Made by a program: the position numbers and the translations under genes
Shown here: one piece after another, positions 21,444 through 29,813 of the stretch
Layout of the letters: each line of letters begins with the position of its first letter
How positions within the stretch are numbered: position 1 is the first letter of the stretch
Notes under the pieces: generated by a model
What the model saw: the letters and a program-made list of their open reading frames with translations, nothing else
The model's database searches: none
What the model was told of the DNA's origin: nothing
DNA from: Pseudomethylobacillus aquaticus
Lineage (GTDB): Bacteria > Pseudomonadota > Gammaproteobacteria > Burkholderiales > Methylophilaceae
Assembly: GCF_003730115.1 (NCBI RefSeq)
Contig: NZ_RJVP01000002.1
Span: forward strand, 372,001 to 436,000
DNA: 64,000 nucleotides
Reading direction: 5' to 3'

Positions 21444-21469
21444 AAAAAGCCGGCTTGTGCCGGCTTTTT
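21444..21469. terminator. bidirectional terminator between rplQ and the glutaredoxin-like gene
   Basis: A perfect 11-bp A/T-flanked stem (21444-21454 with 21459-21469) has a TTGT loop. It gives a T-run in both directions and serves the convergent genes. Confidence 0.9.
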
Positions 21470-21480
21470 GCTTTATGGCG

Positions 21481-21729
21481 CTACGCTTGTGGCAATCGTG
21501 TCAGCCAAGCATGCAGTTGCAGGCTATCAAATGGCCAGTCCAGCTCTTGTGTGCTCATGGTGTCATGCAGTACCGGTATCCTGATGCCATAGCGTTGCAA
21601 CAAGGCATCGTCCTCACTGACCTCTATCACCTGATAATCCACTGCAGCGCTCAATCCGCAAGTCTGCAGCATGGTTTCGGCCTGTACACAAAGATGGCAG
21701 GCGCTGGTCGAGAATAAATACAGTTTCAT
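21481..21729 (-). CDS. glutaredoxin-like thiol-disulfide protein
   Basis: An 82-aa thioredoxin-fold protein starting MKLYLFSTSACHLCVQAE. The redox motif is CHLC (Cys11 and Cys14), and the cis-proline segment is IRIPVL. This matches the short DUF836/glutaredoxin-like family common in beta- and gammaproteobacteria; the physiological substrate is unknown. I start at 21729 because an AGGA lies 7 bp upstream and the longer reading runs back into mgtE. It is convergent with rplQ and divergent from mgtE. Confidence 0.85.
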   Translation of the reverse strand: MKLYLFSTSACHLCVQAETMLQTCGLSAAVDYQVIEVSEDDALLQRYGIRIPVLHDTMSTQELDWPFDSLQLHAWLTRLPQA

Positions 21730-21858
21730 CAGGTATCCTGTCGCATACAGGCATCGCCTGCACACGTAATTAAGGTGTTCGTCAGACCTAAAAAGCACGA
21801 TAATAAAGCAATTGCTTCCATCAACGCGCAAGCTCAGCTTGTCATCCGGATTGAACCC

Positions 21859-23295
21859 ATGACCGATGTACAGGAAACCAAAGAAAGTCTGGCCGAGAGC
21901 CTGCAGCAGATCATTACGCTGCTGAATCGCCACAAGCTGGTTGAGGGGCTGGTCCACAAGCAGGACATGCCCAAACACGCCTTGGTCGAGTCGCTGGTGC
22001 ACAAGCAGAATCTGGCTGAGCTGCAAAAAAAGCTGGACGCTCTGCACCCTGCCGACGTTGCTTACATCCTGGAAGCGCTGCCATTGGAGCAGCGTCTCGA
22101 TGTGTGGGAGCTGGTCAAGGCGGAGCGTGACGGCGAGATCCTGCTGGAAGTATCCGATGCGGTACGCCAGACGCTGATCGCCGATATGGATAGCGAAGAG
22201 TTGCTGGCCGCTGCCGAGCAACTCGACACGGACGAACTGGCCGACCTGGCACCCGATTTACCCAAAGACGTGCTGCAGGAGCTGCTGGATAGTCTGGACA
22301 GTCGCAACCGCGAGCGCCTGCAGTCTGCGCTGTCCTATCCGGATGACGCCGTAGGCGCGCTCATGGACTTCGATATCGTCACCATACGCGAAGACATTAC
22401 GCTGGAAGTAGCGCTGCGCTATCTGAGAAGGATAGGCAGCCTGCCCGACCACACCGACAAGCTGTTCGTGGTGGACAGACATGACATCCTGCGCGGCGTG
22501 TTGCCGCTGAAGCGTCTGGTGGTCAAGGACCTGGAATCCGGCGTGGCCGACGTCATGGCCGAAGATACGGTGGTGTTCCACCCGGAAGACACGGCCGACG
22601 AAGCCGCCAAGGCCTTCGAGCGCTATGACCTGGTGACGGCACCGGTGGTGGACGAGAACAACAAGCTGGTGGGGCGTCTGACCGTGGACACGGTGATGGA
22701 CTATATCCGCGAGGAAGCCGAGAGCGACATGCTGTCCATGGCCGGTCTGCGTGAAGAAGAAGACATGTTCTCCAGCGTATGGAAATCGGTACAGAACCGC
22801 TGGGCCTGGCTGGCTATCAACCTGGTCACCGCCTTTATCGCGTCGCGTGTCATCGGGGTGTTCGAGGGCTCAATCGAGAAGATCGTGGCACTAGCTGCAC
22901 TGATGCCTATCGTGGCGGGCATAGGCGGTAATTCCGGCAACCAGACCACCACCATGATCGTGCGCGGCCTGGCGCTGGGCCAGATCGCCGGGCACAACAT
23001 GAAATCATTGCTCAAGAAAGAACTGGGCGTCAGCCTATTGAACGGGCTGATCTGGGGCAGCGTGCTCGGCCTGGTCGCGTTCCTGCTGTACGGCAATATG
23101 GCGCTGGGTCTGGTGATGACGGGTGCCATGACCTTGAACCTGCTGCTGGCAGCGGTGATGGGGGTGATGATCCCGCTGTGGATGACCAAGTTCGGCCGTG
23201 ATCCTGCAGTCGGTTCCAGTGTGTTGATCACCGCCATGACCGACAGCGGCGGATTCTTCATCTTCCTTGGTCTTGCTACCATCTTCTTGTTGTAA
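21859..23295 (+). CDS. mgtE: magnesium transporter MgtE
   Basis: An inner-membrane Mg2+ channel with regulatory cytoplasmic N domain, two CBS domains and a five-helix pore. The superhelical N domain (LHPADVAYILEALPLEQR) is followed by CBS repeats (YDLVTAPVVDENNKLVGRLT) and the pore segment with PIVAGIGGNSGNQTTTMIVR. ATG 21859 gives 478 aa; a GTG at 21775 would add 28 residues with no homology I recognise. The N-terminus has an internal 15-residue tandem duplication (HKLVEGLVHKQDMPK then HALVESLVHKQNLAE). Confidence 0.92.
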   Translation: MTDVQETKESLAESLQQIITLLNRHKLVEGLVHKQDMPKHALVESLVHKQNLAELQKKLDALHPADVAYILEALPLEQRLDVWELVKAERDGEILLEVSDAVRQTLIADMDSEELLAAAEQLDTDELADLAPDLPKDVLQELLDSLDSRNRERLQSALSYPDDAVGALMDFDIVTIREDITLEVALRYLRRIGSLPDHTDKLFVVDRHDILRGVLPLKRLVVKDLESGVADVMAEDTVVFHPEDTADEAAKAFERYDLVTAPVVDENNKLVGRLTVDTVMDYIREEAESDMLSMAGLREEEDMFSSVWKSVQNRWAWLAINLVTAFIASRVIGVFEGSIEKIVALAALMPIVAGIGGNSGNQTTTMIVRGLALGQIAGHNMKSLLKKELGVSLLNGLIWGSVLGLVAFLLYGNMALGLVMTGAMTLNLLLAAVMGVMIPLWMTKFGRDPAVGSSVLITAMTDSGGFFIFLGLATIFLL

Positions 23296-23337
23296 GTGAG
23301 TTTTTGGCATTGTGATTTTTAAGTGGCGATCTAGTGT

Positions 23338-24654
23338 ATGAACAGTGAAATTCAATTGATCTGGCAGGAGCTGCAGGCCGACCTGCACACCCCGGCCATG
23401 TTGTGGCAGATCCTGGTGATCGTGGTCAGCCTGGGGCTGGCCTGGTCCATCAACGGCCTGCTGCGTGCTTATGTGGTACGTCATGCACGTGAAAGCTGGA
23501 AGATCGCTATCGGCGGTATCAACCGCGTGTTATTCCCGCTCAGCTCGCAGCTGTTTGTCAGTGTGGGCGCCTTGCTGCTGCAGGAATGGCAGCACACCAG
23601 CATGTTGCGCCTTGCTTCTACGCTGTTGCTGGCCATGGCAGTGATACGTCTTGTCGTCTATGCGCTGCGTTATATCTTCGCGCCCGGCAGTTGGCTGCGC
23701 ACCATGGAACATGCCATCGCTGGTTTGATCTGGCTGATACTCGCCTTCCAGATGACCGGTTTGACGCAAGACGCCATCGAAGTCATGGAAAGCATCACCT
23801 TCAAGATAGGCAAAACCCAGTTTGACGTGTGGCTGGTGTTGCAGGCGGTGTTCATCATTCTGGTCACCCTGTTCGTAGCGCTGTGGCTGTCGCGTATGGT
23901 GGAGAACCGTCTGATGGCCTCCCAGCACCTCAACATGAACATGCGGGTGGTGCTGACCAAGGTGGTGCGTATCCTGTTCTCGCTGCTTGCTATCCTGATG
24001 GCCTTGTCTGCGGTGGGGCTGGACATCACCCTGTTGTCGGTGTTTGGTGGGGCGCTGGGCGTGGGCCTGGGTTTTGGTCTCCAGAAGATCGCCAGCAACT
24101 ACGCCAGCGGCTTTATCATCCTGCTGGATGAATCCATCCACATCGGCGACATCGTCACTGTGCAGGGCCATTATGGCGTGGTCAGTGAGCTGCGCTCTCG
24201 CTACATGGTGTTACGCAAGCTGGACAACACCGAAGTGATCATCCCGAATGAGACCATGGTCACCGATCTGGTCATCAATCATTCCATGACAGATCGTAAA
24301 GTACGCGTGCAGATGGCGGTGCAGGTCAGCTACGAAACGCCACTGGAACAGGCCATGCAGTTGATGCTGGAGGCGGCCAGAACGCAGGAGCGTGTCCTGG
24401 CCGATCCCGAACCAAATGTGCTGCTAAAGGGCTTTGCCGATAGCGGTATCGATCTGCTGTTGAACGTCTGGGTGGCGGACGCGGAGAATGGCACAGCTGC
24501 GCTGCAGTCGGCGATCTATATGGACATGTGGCATGCCTTCAAGAAACACAACATCAGCATCCCGTTCCCGCAGCGTGAGGTGCGCGTGTTGAATACTGCT
24601 GGCGCAGCGGCTTCTGCAATTGAAGACGCACATAAAGAAATACTGGAAAAGTAA
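23338..24654 (+). CDS. MscS-family mechanosensitive ion channel
   Basis: A 438-aa membrane protein with four to five N-terminal predicted helices, then the conserved pore-lining helix LLSVFGGALGVGLGFGLQKIASNYASGFIIL and the beta-domain IHIGDIVTVQGHYGVVSELRSRYMVLR. It should gate by membrane tension and relieve hypo-osmotic stress. The gene lies 42 bp after mgtE and 9 bp before the desaturase, so the three may be cotranscribed. Confidence 0.9.
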   Translation: MNSEIQLIWQELQADLHTPAMLWQILVIVVSLGLAWSINGLLRAYVVRHARESWKIAIGGINRVLFPLSSQLFVSVGALLLQEWQHTSMLRLASTLLLAMAVIRLVVYALRYIFAPGSWLRTMEHAIAGLIWLILAFQMTGLTQDAIEVMESITFKIGKTQFDVWLVLQAVFIILVTLFVALWLSRMVENRLMASQHLNMNMRVVLTKVVRILFSLLAILMALSAVGLDITLLSVFGGALGVGLGFGLQKIASNYASGFIILLDESIHIGDIVTVQGHYGVVSELRSRYMVLRKLDNTEVIIPNETMVTDLVINHSMTDRKVRVQMAVQVSYETPLEQAMQLMLEAARTQERVLADPEPNVLLKGFADSGIDLLLNVWVADAENGTAALQSAIYMDMWHAFKKHNISIPFPQREVRVLNTAGAAASAIEDAHKEILEK

Positions 24655-24663
24655 GGGCCTGCT

Positions 24664-25848
24664 ATGTTGAGTGGAATGATCGATCTACCCTGGTGGGGCG
24701 TGGTGCTGGTGGCGCTGGGCTTGACCCATGTCACCATCGCCGCGGTCACTATTTTCCTGCACCGCTGTCAGGCGCACCGTGCTTTGGACCTGCATCCCGT
24801 CATCAGCCATTTCTTCCGTTTCTGGTTGTGGCTGACCACCGGCATCCAGACCAAGCAATGGGCCTCCATACACCGCAAGCACCATGCGCGCTGCGAGACA
24901 GAAGAAGATCCGCACAGTCCGCAGACCCGTGGTATCAAAGAAGTGCTTTGGCGCGGTGCAGAGCTGTACCGCGCCGAATCCAAAAATAACGAGACCATGG
25001 ACAAGTACGGCAGTGGCACCCCGGATGACTGGCTGGAACGCAATGTGTATGTGAAGCACAGCAGCCTGGGCATCACGCTGATGTTCGTGATCGATCTGGT
25101 GCTGTTCGGGCCTATCGGCATCAGCATCTGGGCGGTGCAGATGCTATGGATCCCGGTGACTGCAGCCGGCATCATCAACGGCGCTGGACACTATTGGGGT
25201 TACCGCAATTTTGCCGCCGACGATGCCAGTACCAATCTGTTGCCCTGGGGCATCCTCATTGGCGGTGAAGAGCTGCACAACAACCACCATGCCTATGCCA
25301 CCTCGGCACGGCTGTCCAGCAAGTGGTATGAGTTCGATATAGGCTGGATGTACATCCGCATGATGGAGTTATCCGGTCTGGCGCGCGTCAAGAAGCTGGC
25401 ACCGCAGATCCGTTTTGACTGGGCCAAGACGCGCTGTGACCTGGATACCTTGCAAGCAGTGATCACCCATCGTTTCGATGTGATGGGCAAGTACGGTCTG
25501 GTCATCAAGCGTGCCTGCAAGCAGGAGATCGCCAAATTGCGCCAGCTATCGCAACAGGAAGGGCATGAGCCGCTCACCATCGAGCGCCTGCGCCACTGGC
25601 TGCATCTGGATGCGGCGCGGCTACCGGTGCATGACCGCCAGGCTCTGGCGGCCACCTTGCGGCATAGCGCGCAACTGGAGACCCTCTATCGACTCAAGCA
25701 GGAGCTGGCGGCGATCTGGGCGCGCTCCTCGGCCAGTCAGGAGCAATTGTTGAAAGCCCTGGAAGACTGGTGTCACCAGGCGGAGGCTAGCGGTATCGAA
25801 GCCTTGCAGGAGTTCTCGCGTCGTCTGCGCAGTTACCGCATGAGCTGA
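24664..25848 (+). CDS. membrane fatty acid desaturase, delta-9 type
   Basis: A di-iron acyl desaturase (394 aa) that introduces a cis double bond into acyl chains. All three histidine boxes are present: HRCQAH (33-38), HRKHH (70-74) and HNNHH (205-209). Hydrophobic segments flank them. Residues from about 240 onward form an extra charged region, ending LLKALEDWCHQAEASGIEALQ, which I do not know from short desaturases; it faintly resembles the C-termini of ISL3-type transposases. Confidence 0.88.
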   Translation: MLSGMIDLPWWGVVLVALGLTHVTIAAVTIFLHRCQAHRALDLHPVISHFFRFWLWLTTGIQTKQWASIHRKHHARCETEEDPHSPQTRGIKEVLWRGAELYRAESKNNETMDKYGSGTPDDWLERNVYVKHSSLGITLMFVIDLVLFGPIGISIWAVQMLWIPVTAAGIINGAGHYWGYRNFAADDASTNLLPWGILIGGEELHNNHHAYATSARLSSKWYEFDIGWMYIRMMELSGLARVKKLAPQIRFDWAKTRCDLDTLQAVITHRFDVMGKYGLVIKRACKQEIAKLRQLSQQEGHEPLTIERLRHWLHLDAARLPVHDRQALAATLRHSAQLETLYRLKQELAAIWARSSASQEQLLKALEDWCHQAEASGIEALQEFSRRLRSYRMS

Positions 25849-25962
25849 AGCACAATCTGCCCCGGTGTTGCTGATGGCTCGCCGGGCCAGATGAGAGGAC
25901 TACGCCAGATGTGTTGCGTCCTCTAAAGCGCCCTTGATGGACGCGCGGTGCGCAAGGCTAAA

Positions 25963-25982
25963 ATACAGCCTTAAGGCTGTAT
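25963..25982. repeat. 20-bp perfect palindrome
   Basis: A perfectly self-complementary 20-mer (ATACAGCCTTAAGGCTGTAT) lies in the gap between the desaturase and rpmG, just before the rpmG terminator. It could be an operator or a weak hairpin. Confidence 0.6.
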
Positions 25983-26004
25983 AAAGGTAAAACACTGGAC
26001 AATA

Positions 26005-26030
26005 AAAAAGCCCGCAGCTGCGGGCTTTTT
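26005..26030. terminator. bidirectional terminator between desaturase and rpmG
   Basis: An 11-bp stem (26005-26015 with 26020-26030) with AGCT loop and A/T runs on both sides. It serves rpmB-rpmG on the minus strand and possibly the desaturase unit on the plus strand. Confidence 0.88.
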
Positions 26031-26049
26031 CATGATCACCAAACCTCGA

Positions 26050-26205
26050 TTACTTGAGCTTGGTTTCTTTGTACATCACATGCTTGCGAGCGACTGGATC
26101 AAACTTCTTGATCTCCATCTTCTCAGGCATGGTGCGCTTGTTCTTGGTCGTGGTGTAGAAGTGACCAGTACCGGCGCTGGATTCGAGCTTGATTTTTTCA
26201 CGCAT
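26050..26205 (-). CDS. rpmG: 50S ribosomal protein L33, cysteine-free form
   Basis: A 51-aa protein beginning [20 protein letters not shown] and ending YKETKLK. The CxxC pairs of zinc L33 are absent (C-minus type). It lies 10 bp after rpmB on the minus strand, the usual rpmB-rpmG pair. Confidence 0.95.
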   Translation of the reverse strand: MREKIKLESSAGTGHFYTTTKNKRTMPEKMEIKKFDPVARKHVMYKETKLK

Positions 26206-26215
26206 GATTCAGTCC

Positions 26216-26452
26216 TTAGATATTCTCGCCAGCGGCGCGCATATCAGCCAGAACAGCGTCGATGCCGTTCTTGTCGATGGTACGCAGTGCGGCGTTGGTG
26301 ATACGCATGCTGACCCAACGGTTTTCACTCTCTACCCAGAACTTGCGATTCTGCAGGTTCGGCAGGAAGCGACGCTTGGTCTTGTTGTTTGCGTGGGATA
26401 CGTTATTGCCCACCATCGGCTTTTTGCCGGTTACCTGACATACGCGTGCCAT
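26216..26452 (-). CDS. rpmB: 50S ribosomal protein L28
   Basis: L28 (78 aa) begins [24 protein letters not shown] and contains [18 protein letters not shown]. It is the first gene of the rpmB-rpmG unit; a plausible promoter lies 30-60 bp upstream. Confidence 0.96.
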   Translation of the reverse strand: MARVCQVTGKKPMVGNNVSHANNKTKRRFLPNLQNRKFWVESENRWVSMRITNAALRTIDKNGIDAVLADMRAAGENI

Positions 26453-26480
26453 GGTTGACTCCGAATTTCGAAAAACCGAA

Positions 26481-26510
26481 TTTATACCATAAAACCCGGA
26501 TCATCCTCAA
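26481..26510 (-). promoter_or_regulatory. candidate rpmB-rpmG promoter
   Basis: Reading the minus strand, TTGAGG (26510-26505) lies 18 bp from TATAAA (26486-26481). Confidence 0.55.
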
Positions 26511-26673
26511 GCACAATCGCTAAATAAACCAGGATTCTTGTCCGCATGCCATGGTCATCCTTGCGCTACCAGGGTGATGCATGCGTGACAGGCGTTGAAT
26601 CACCTGAGCGGCGGCCAGCAGGCTGGTATCTGGATTCACTTCGCGCGCCAGTGCTTTTGCCAGAAGATGCTTT

Positions 26674-27126
26674 TTAGGCCTTGCCCGTGCTGCCGAAGCC
26701 GCCTTCACCACGTTCCGATGCAGCGAACTCGTCCACCACGCTGAAGCTGGCTTGTATGACCGGCACGATGACCAGCTGTGCGATACGTTCCATGGGGTTG
26801 AGCAGGAACGATTCCTTGCCGCGGTTCCAGCACGAGATCAGCAGTTGGCCCTGATAATCCGAATCGATGAGCCCGACCAGGTTGCCCAGCACGATGCCGT
26901 GCTTATGTCCCAGACCGGAGCGTGGCAGGATCATGGCGGCATAGCCGGGATCGGCCAGATGGATGGCGATGCCGGTCGGGATCAGTGTCGTTTCACCGGG
27001 ATGCAGCGTCTGGGTATGCTCAATGCAGGCCCGCAGATCCAGACCAGCCGAGCCCGGTGTCGCGTAGGCTGGCAAGGCCCCATGCAGGCGTGGATCGAGG
27101 ATCTTGAGTTCTACGTTCAATGACAT
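26674..27126 (-). CDS. dut: deoxyuridine 5'-triphosphate nucleotidohydrolase
   Basis: A trimeric dUTPase (150 aa) that hydrolyses dUTP to dUMP and keeps uracil out of DNA. The five motifs are visible: [50 protein letters not shown] and the C-terminal [11 protein letters not shown]. It lies 12 bp after coaBC on the minus strand, the conserved coaBC-dut order. Confidence 0.97.
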   Translation of the reverse strand: MSLNVELKILDPRLHGALPAYATPGSAGLDLRACIEHTQTLHPGETTLIPTGIAIHLADPGYAAMILPRSGLGHKHGIVLGNLVGLIDSDYQGQLLISCWNRGKESFLLNPMERIAQLVIVPVIQASFSVVDEFAASERGEGGFGSTGKA

Positions 27127-27138
27127 GGTGGTTTTCTT

Positions 27139-28332
27139 TCAGCGGTTTTCTGCCAGCATGGCAGCGATATGTTGCAGTAACAGGTGTGCCGAGGCGAGCT
27201 TGCTGCCCGCAGCCAGGGCGTGCTGGCCCTGATCGTCGATGAGGGTCAGCTGGGTGTCGTCTCCGCCCATGGCGATGCTGACCAAGTTGGCTGCGATCAG
27301 TGGCAGTTGTTTGGCCAGGCGTTTTTGCGCGGCGTATTCCAGTACGTTCTCGCTCTCTGCCGCAAAACCCACGCAGAACGGCGGTTTGGGCAGCGTTGCC
27401 ACCTTGGCCAGAATGTCCGGGCAGGGCTCCAGTGTCAGCATCAGTGCCTGTTGCTGTTTTTTGATCTTGTGCAGCTGTGGCGTGGTCGGACGGTAATCCG
27501 CCACGGCCGCCACTGCGATGAAAACCTGCTGTTCTTCGATGTGCTGCATCACTGCATTCAGCATCTCGCCAGCGCTGGTGACGTTGATGCGCTTGACCCC
27601 CAGGGGCGTGGCCAATGCCGTGGGGCCACTGACCAGTGTCACTTCGGCGCCCATGGCCTGGGCCGCCTGCGCAACCGCATACCCCATCTTGCCGGTACTG
27701 AAATTGGTGATGGCGCGCACCGGATCGATGGCTTCGACGGTAGGGCCAGCCGTGATGAGGATGCGTTTTCCGCTCAACACTGGCTCGACGGGTGGCGTTA
27801 GCAGCATGGCGGCCAGCTGTTCCGCTTCCAGCATGCGGCCCATGCCGGTCTCGCCACAGGCTTGCACGCCTGTATCCGGGCCGAACAGACGCACGCCGTC
27901 GATCTCCAGTTGCATGGCGTTACGCTGCGTGGCCGGGTGTTCCCACATCTGCCGGTTCATGGCTGGCGCGATCATCAGCGGACAGTCGCGTGCCAGGCAC
28001 AGCGTGGACAACAGATCATCGGCGCGACCTTGCACCAGTTTGGCCATAAAATCAGCGCTGGCCGGGGCTACCAGAATGGCATCCGTCTCGCGTGACAGCT
28101 CGATATGCGGCATGCCGTTGGCGATGCTGTCATCCCACATACTGGTGTATACACGGCGTCCCGACAGGGCCTGCATGGTGGCCGGGGTGATGAAGCGCGT
28201 GGCGGCTTCAGTCATCACCACCTGCACTTCGATGCCCTGTTTGACCAGCAGGCGTACCAGTTCTGCTGCCTTGTAGGCGGCGATGCCACCAGTCATTCCG
28301 AGTAATAGTTTTTTGATGTGTAGGAGTTTCAT
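27139..28332 (-). CDS. coaBC: bifunctional phosphopantothenoylcysteine decarboxylase / phosphopantothenate-cysteine ligase
   Basis: Two consecutive steps of coenzyme A synthesis in one 397-aa polypeptide. The N-terminal flavoprotein CoaC domain has the catalytic histidine (GMPHIELS, His76), PAMNRQMW and the substrate-clamp cysteine (VQACGETGMGR, Cys159). The CoaB domain has ITAGPTVEAIDPVRAITNFSTGKMG, AAVADYRP and Lys289. It is transcribed divergently from radC with 47 bp between the starts. Confidence 0.97.
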   Translation of the reverse strand: MKLLHIKKLLLGMTGGIAAYKAAELVRLLVKQGIEVQVVMTEAATRFITPATMQALSGRRVYTSMWDDSIANGMPHIELSRETDAILVAPASADFMAKLVQGRADDLLSTLCLARDCPLMIAPAMNRQMWEHPATQRNAMQLEIDGVRLFGPDTGVQACGETGMGRMLEAEQLAAMLLTPPVEPVLSGKRILITAGPTVEAIDPVRAITNFSTGKMGYAVAQAAQAMGAEVTLVSGPTALATPLGVKRINVTSAGEMLNAVMQHIEEQQVFIAVAAVADYRPTTPQLHKIKKQQQALMLTLEPCPDILAKVATLPKPPFCVGFAAESENVLEYAAQKRLAKQLPLIAANLVSIAMGGDDTQLTLIDDQGQHALAAGSKLASAHLLLQHIAAMLAENR

Positions 28333-28379
28333 AATGGCTTGTTTGCTAATCCATTGAATTTTATCCGAAAGGCTGGGCG

Positions 28380-29054
28380 ATGGCGATTACCGATTGGCCG
28401 GCGGCAGAGCGGCCGCGTGAAAAGCTGCTGCATCAGGGTGCGGCGGCCTTGTCAGATGCCGAGTTGCTGGCCATCTTTTTGCGCGTGGGGGTGCGTGGCT
28501 GCAGTGCGGTTGATCTGGCGCGTGCGCTGCTGGCCAGGTTTGCCAGTTTGAATGGCATCTTTGCTGCCAGCGCAACAGAGATCAGTACGGTGCATGGCAT
28601 GGGGGCCAGCAAATATGTGCAATTGCAGGCCATTCTGGAAATGAGCCGACGTGCCCTGAGTGAGCAACTGCGTCAGCGCGATGCCTTGTCGTCACCGCAA
28701 CTGGTGCGCGAATACCTGTGCCTGAAGCTGGGCGCAGAACCCCGTGAACAATTCATGGTGCTGTTCCTGGATGCGCAGAATCGGGTGATCTGCCACGAAG
28801 TGATGTTCACGGGCACACTCACGCAAACCAGCGTCTACCCGCGCGAAGTGGTGAAGCGCGCCCTGGAGTTGAATGCCGCGGCTCTCATTCTGGCGCATAA
28901 CCACCCGTCCGGCGTGGCCGAGCCCAGTCAGGCGGATCAGCTACTCACCACCGCCTTGAAGCAGGCGCTGGCGCTGGTGGATATGCGCGTGCTGGATCAC
29001 TTCATCGTGGCGGGTAATACCACCATGTCGTTTGCGGAACGTGGCTTTTTATAA
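28380..29054 (+). CDS. radC: RadC-family JAMM-domain protein
   Basis: A 224-aa protein with an N-terminal helix-hairpin-helix region (near residues 50-85, including [18 protein letters not shown]) and a C-terminal JAMM/MPN+ metal-binding domain. The metal site is His173, His175 and Asp186 in HNHPSG and EPSQAD. Although named for a radiation phenotype, its biochemical role is not established. It is divergent from coaBC, the same neighbourhood as in Escherichia coli. Confidence 0.95.
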   Translation: MAITDWPAAERPREKLLHQGAAALSDAELLAIFLRVGVRGCSAVDLARALLARFASLNGIFAASATEISTVHGMGASKYVQLQAILEMSRRALSEQLRQRDALSSPQLVREYLCLKLGAEPREQFMVLFLDAQNRVICHEVMFTGTLTQTSVYPREVVKRALELNAAALILAHNHPSGVAEPSQADQLLTTALKQALALVDMRVLDHFIVAGNTTMSFAERGFL

Positions 29055-29145
29055 CGGGATACCCATTCAATTTGGCAATTAAATGCTATAAAAAAACTTA
29101 ATTTGATGCTAAATTAAATGCCAATTAATTTGTGCAGAGGCCATC
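29055..29145 (+). promoter_or_regulatory. AT-rich toxin-antitoxin operator region
   Basis: The direct repeat AATTAAATGC occurs at 29077-29086 and 29112-29121, and the related TTAATTTGATGC lies between them. TTGGCA (29073) and TATAAA (29087) are promoter-like but too close together to pair with each other. Such repeats suit autorepression by the antitoxin. Confidence 0.5.
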
Positions 29146-29391
29146 ATGGATACGATTCTGACCAATTCAACAGTGAGCGTCACCGATCTCAAGCGTAATT
29201 ATGCTGAAATCGTTAAGCAGGCAAACGAAAGCGCGATCGCTATTCTCAACCACAATCGTCCAGAAGCCTATTTATTGGCAGCTGCAAATTACGAGCGACT
29301 GATGGCTTATCTGGAAGATCTGGAAGATGCAAAGCTGGCACAAGAGCGCGCCAATGGGCCATTTGTTGATGTCAATTTGAGTGATTTGTAA
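29146..29391 (+). CDS. type II antitoxin, Phd/YefM (StbD-like) family
   Basis: An 81-aa protein with the N-terminal DNA-binding fold SVTDLKRNYAEIVKQANESAIAIL followed by NHNRPEAYLLAAANYERL, typical of YefM/StbD antitoxins. The acidic C-terminal tail would wrap and neutralise the toxin. It is 12 bp upstream of a RelE-type toxin gene. Base composition is poorer in G+C than radC before it. Confidence 0.88.
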   Translation: MDTILTNSTVSVTDLKRNYAEIVKQANESAIAILNHNRPEAYLLAAANYERLMAYLEDLEDAKLAQERANGPFVDVNLSDL

Positions 29392-29403
29392 TCAGCCAGC
29401 TCC

Positions 29404-29688
29404 ATGACTTACAAGTTAAGGTTTCACGAGCTTGCTTTAGCCGAGTGGCAAAAGCTGGATGGCAGTATCAAACAACCACTGAAGAAAAAGCTCGCTGAAC
29501 GGCTGGAGGATCCATGCGTTGCTGCAGACGCCTTAAGCGGCATGAAAGACTGCTACAAGATCAAATTAAGGCGCATGGGTTTCAGGCTGGTGTATCGCGT
29601 CGATCAGGACATTGTTTATGTCACAGTGATCGCCATAGGCCGACGCGATAAACTCAAAGCATATGAACTTGCAGAGGAACGGCTATGA
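29404..29688 (+). CDS. type II toxin, RelE/StbE family
   Basis: A 94-aa RelE-fold protein. Basic strands YKIKLRRMGFRLVYRVD and the C-terminal VTVIAIGRRDKLKAYELA match StbE/RelE toxins, which cleave mRNA at the ribosome. It forms a bicistronic module with the preceding antitoxin gene. All the usual basic positions appear present, so it is probably active; no experiment supports this here. Confidence 0.88.
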   Translation: MTYKLRFHELALAEWQKLDGSIKQPLKKKLAERLEDPCVAADALSGMKDCYKIKLRRMGFRLVYRVDQDIVYVTVIAIGRRDKLKAYELAEERL

Positions 29689-29761
29689 AAGCTAGCCCCA
29701 AATCAGATTCAGCCCAATGCGATGCGTTTCCTCAGCATGACTTGCTGTTCCAGTTTCTTCT

Positions 29762-29806
29762 GCGCTAGCCTCTTCAGCACTAGCCTCTTCAGCGCCAGGC
29801 TGTTCA
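29762..29806. repeat. three 15-bp imperfect tandem units
   Basis: The units are GCGCTAGCCTCTTCA (29762-29776), GCACTAGCCTCTTCA (29777-29791) and GCGCCAGGCTGTTCA (29792-29806). They lie just past the RIO-kinase stop codon. Read on the minus strand one frame off the kinase, they would encode Ala/Glu-rich pentapeptides (AEEAS). Confidence 0.9.
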
Positions 29807-29813
29807 GCCCTGG

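Noticed and set aside
26520-26711. 63-aa minus-strand ORF after dut
   Set aside because: It overlaps the 3' end of dut, has no RBS and no motif. The 221-bp gap between dut and rpmB otherwise holds only the rpmB promoter. A small gene is not excluded.
27518-28276. 252-aa plus-strand ORF over coaBC
   Set aside because: Antisense of coaBC, whose active-site residues are all present.
29685-29768. 27-codon ORF overlapping the toxin stop (ATGA)
   Set aside because: Too short and ends inside the 15-bp repeats; no recognisable peptide.
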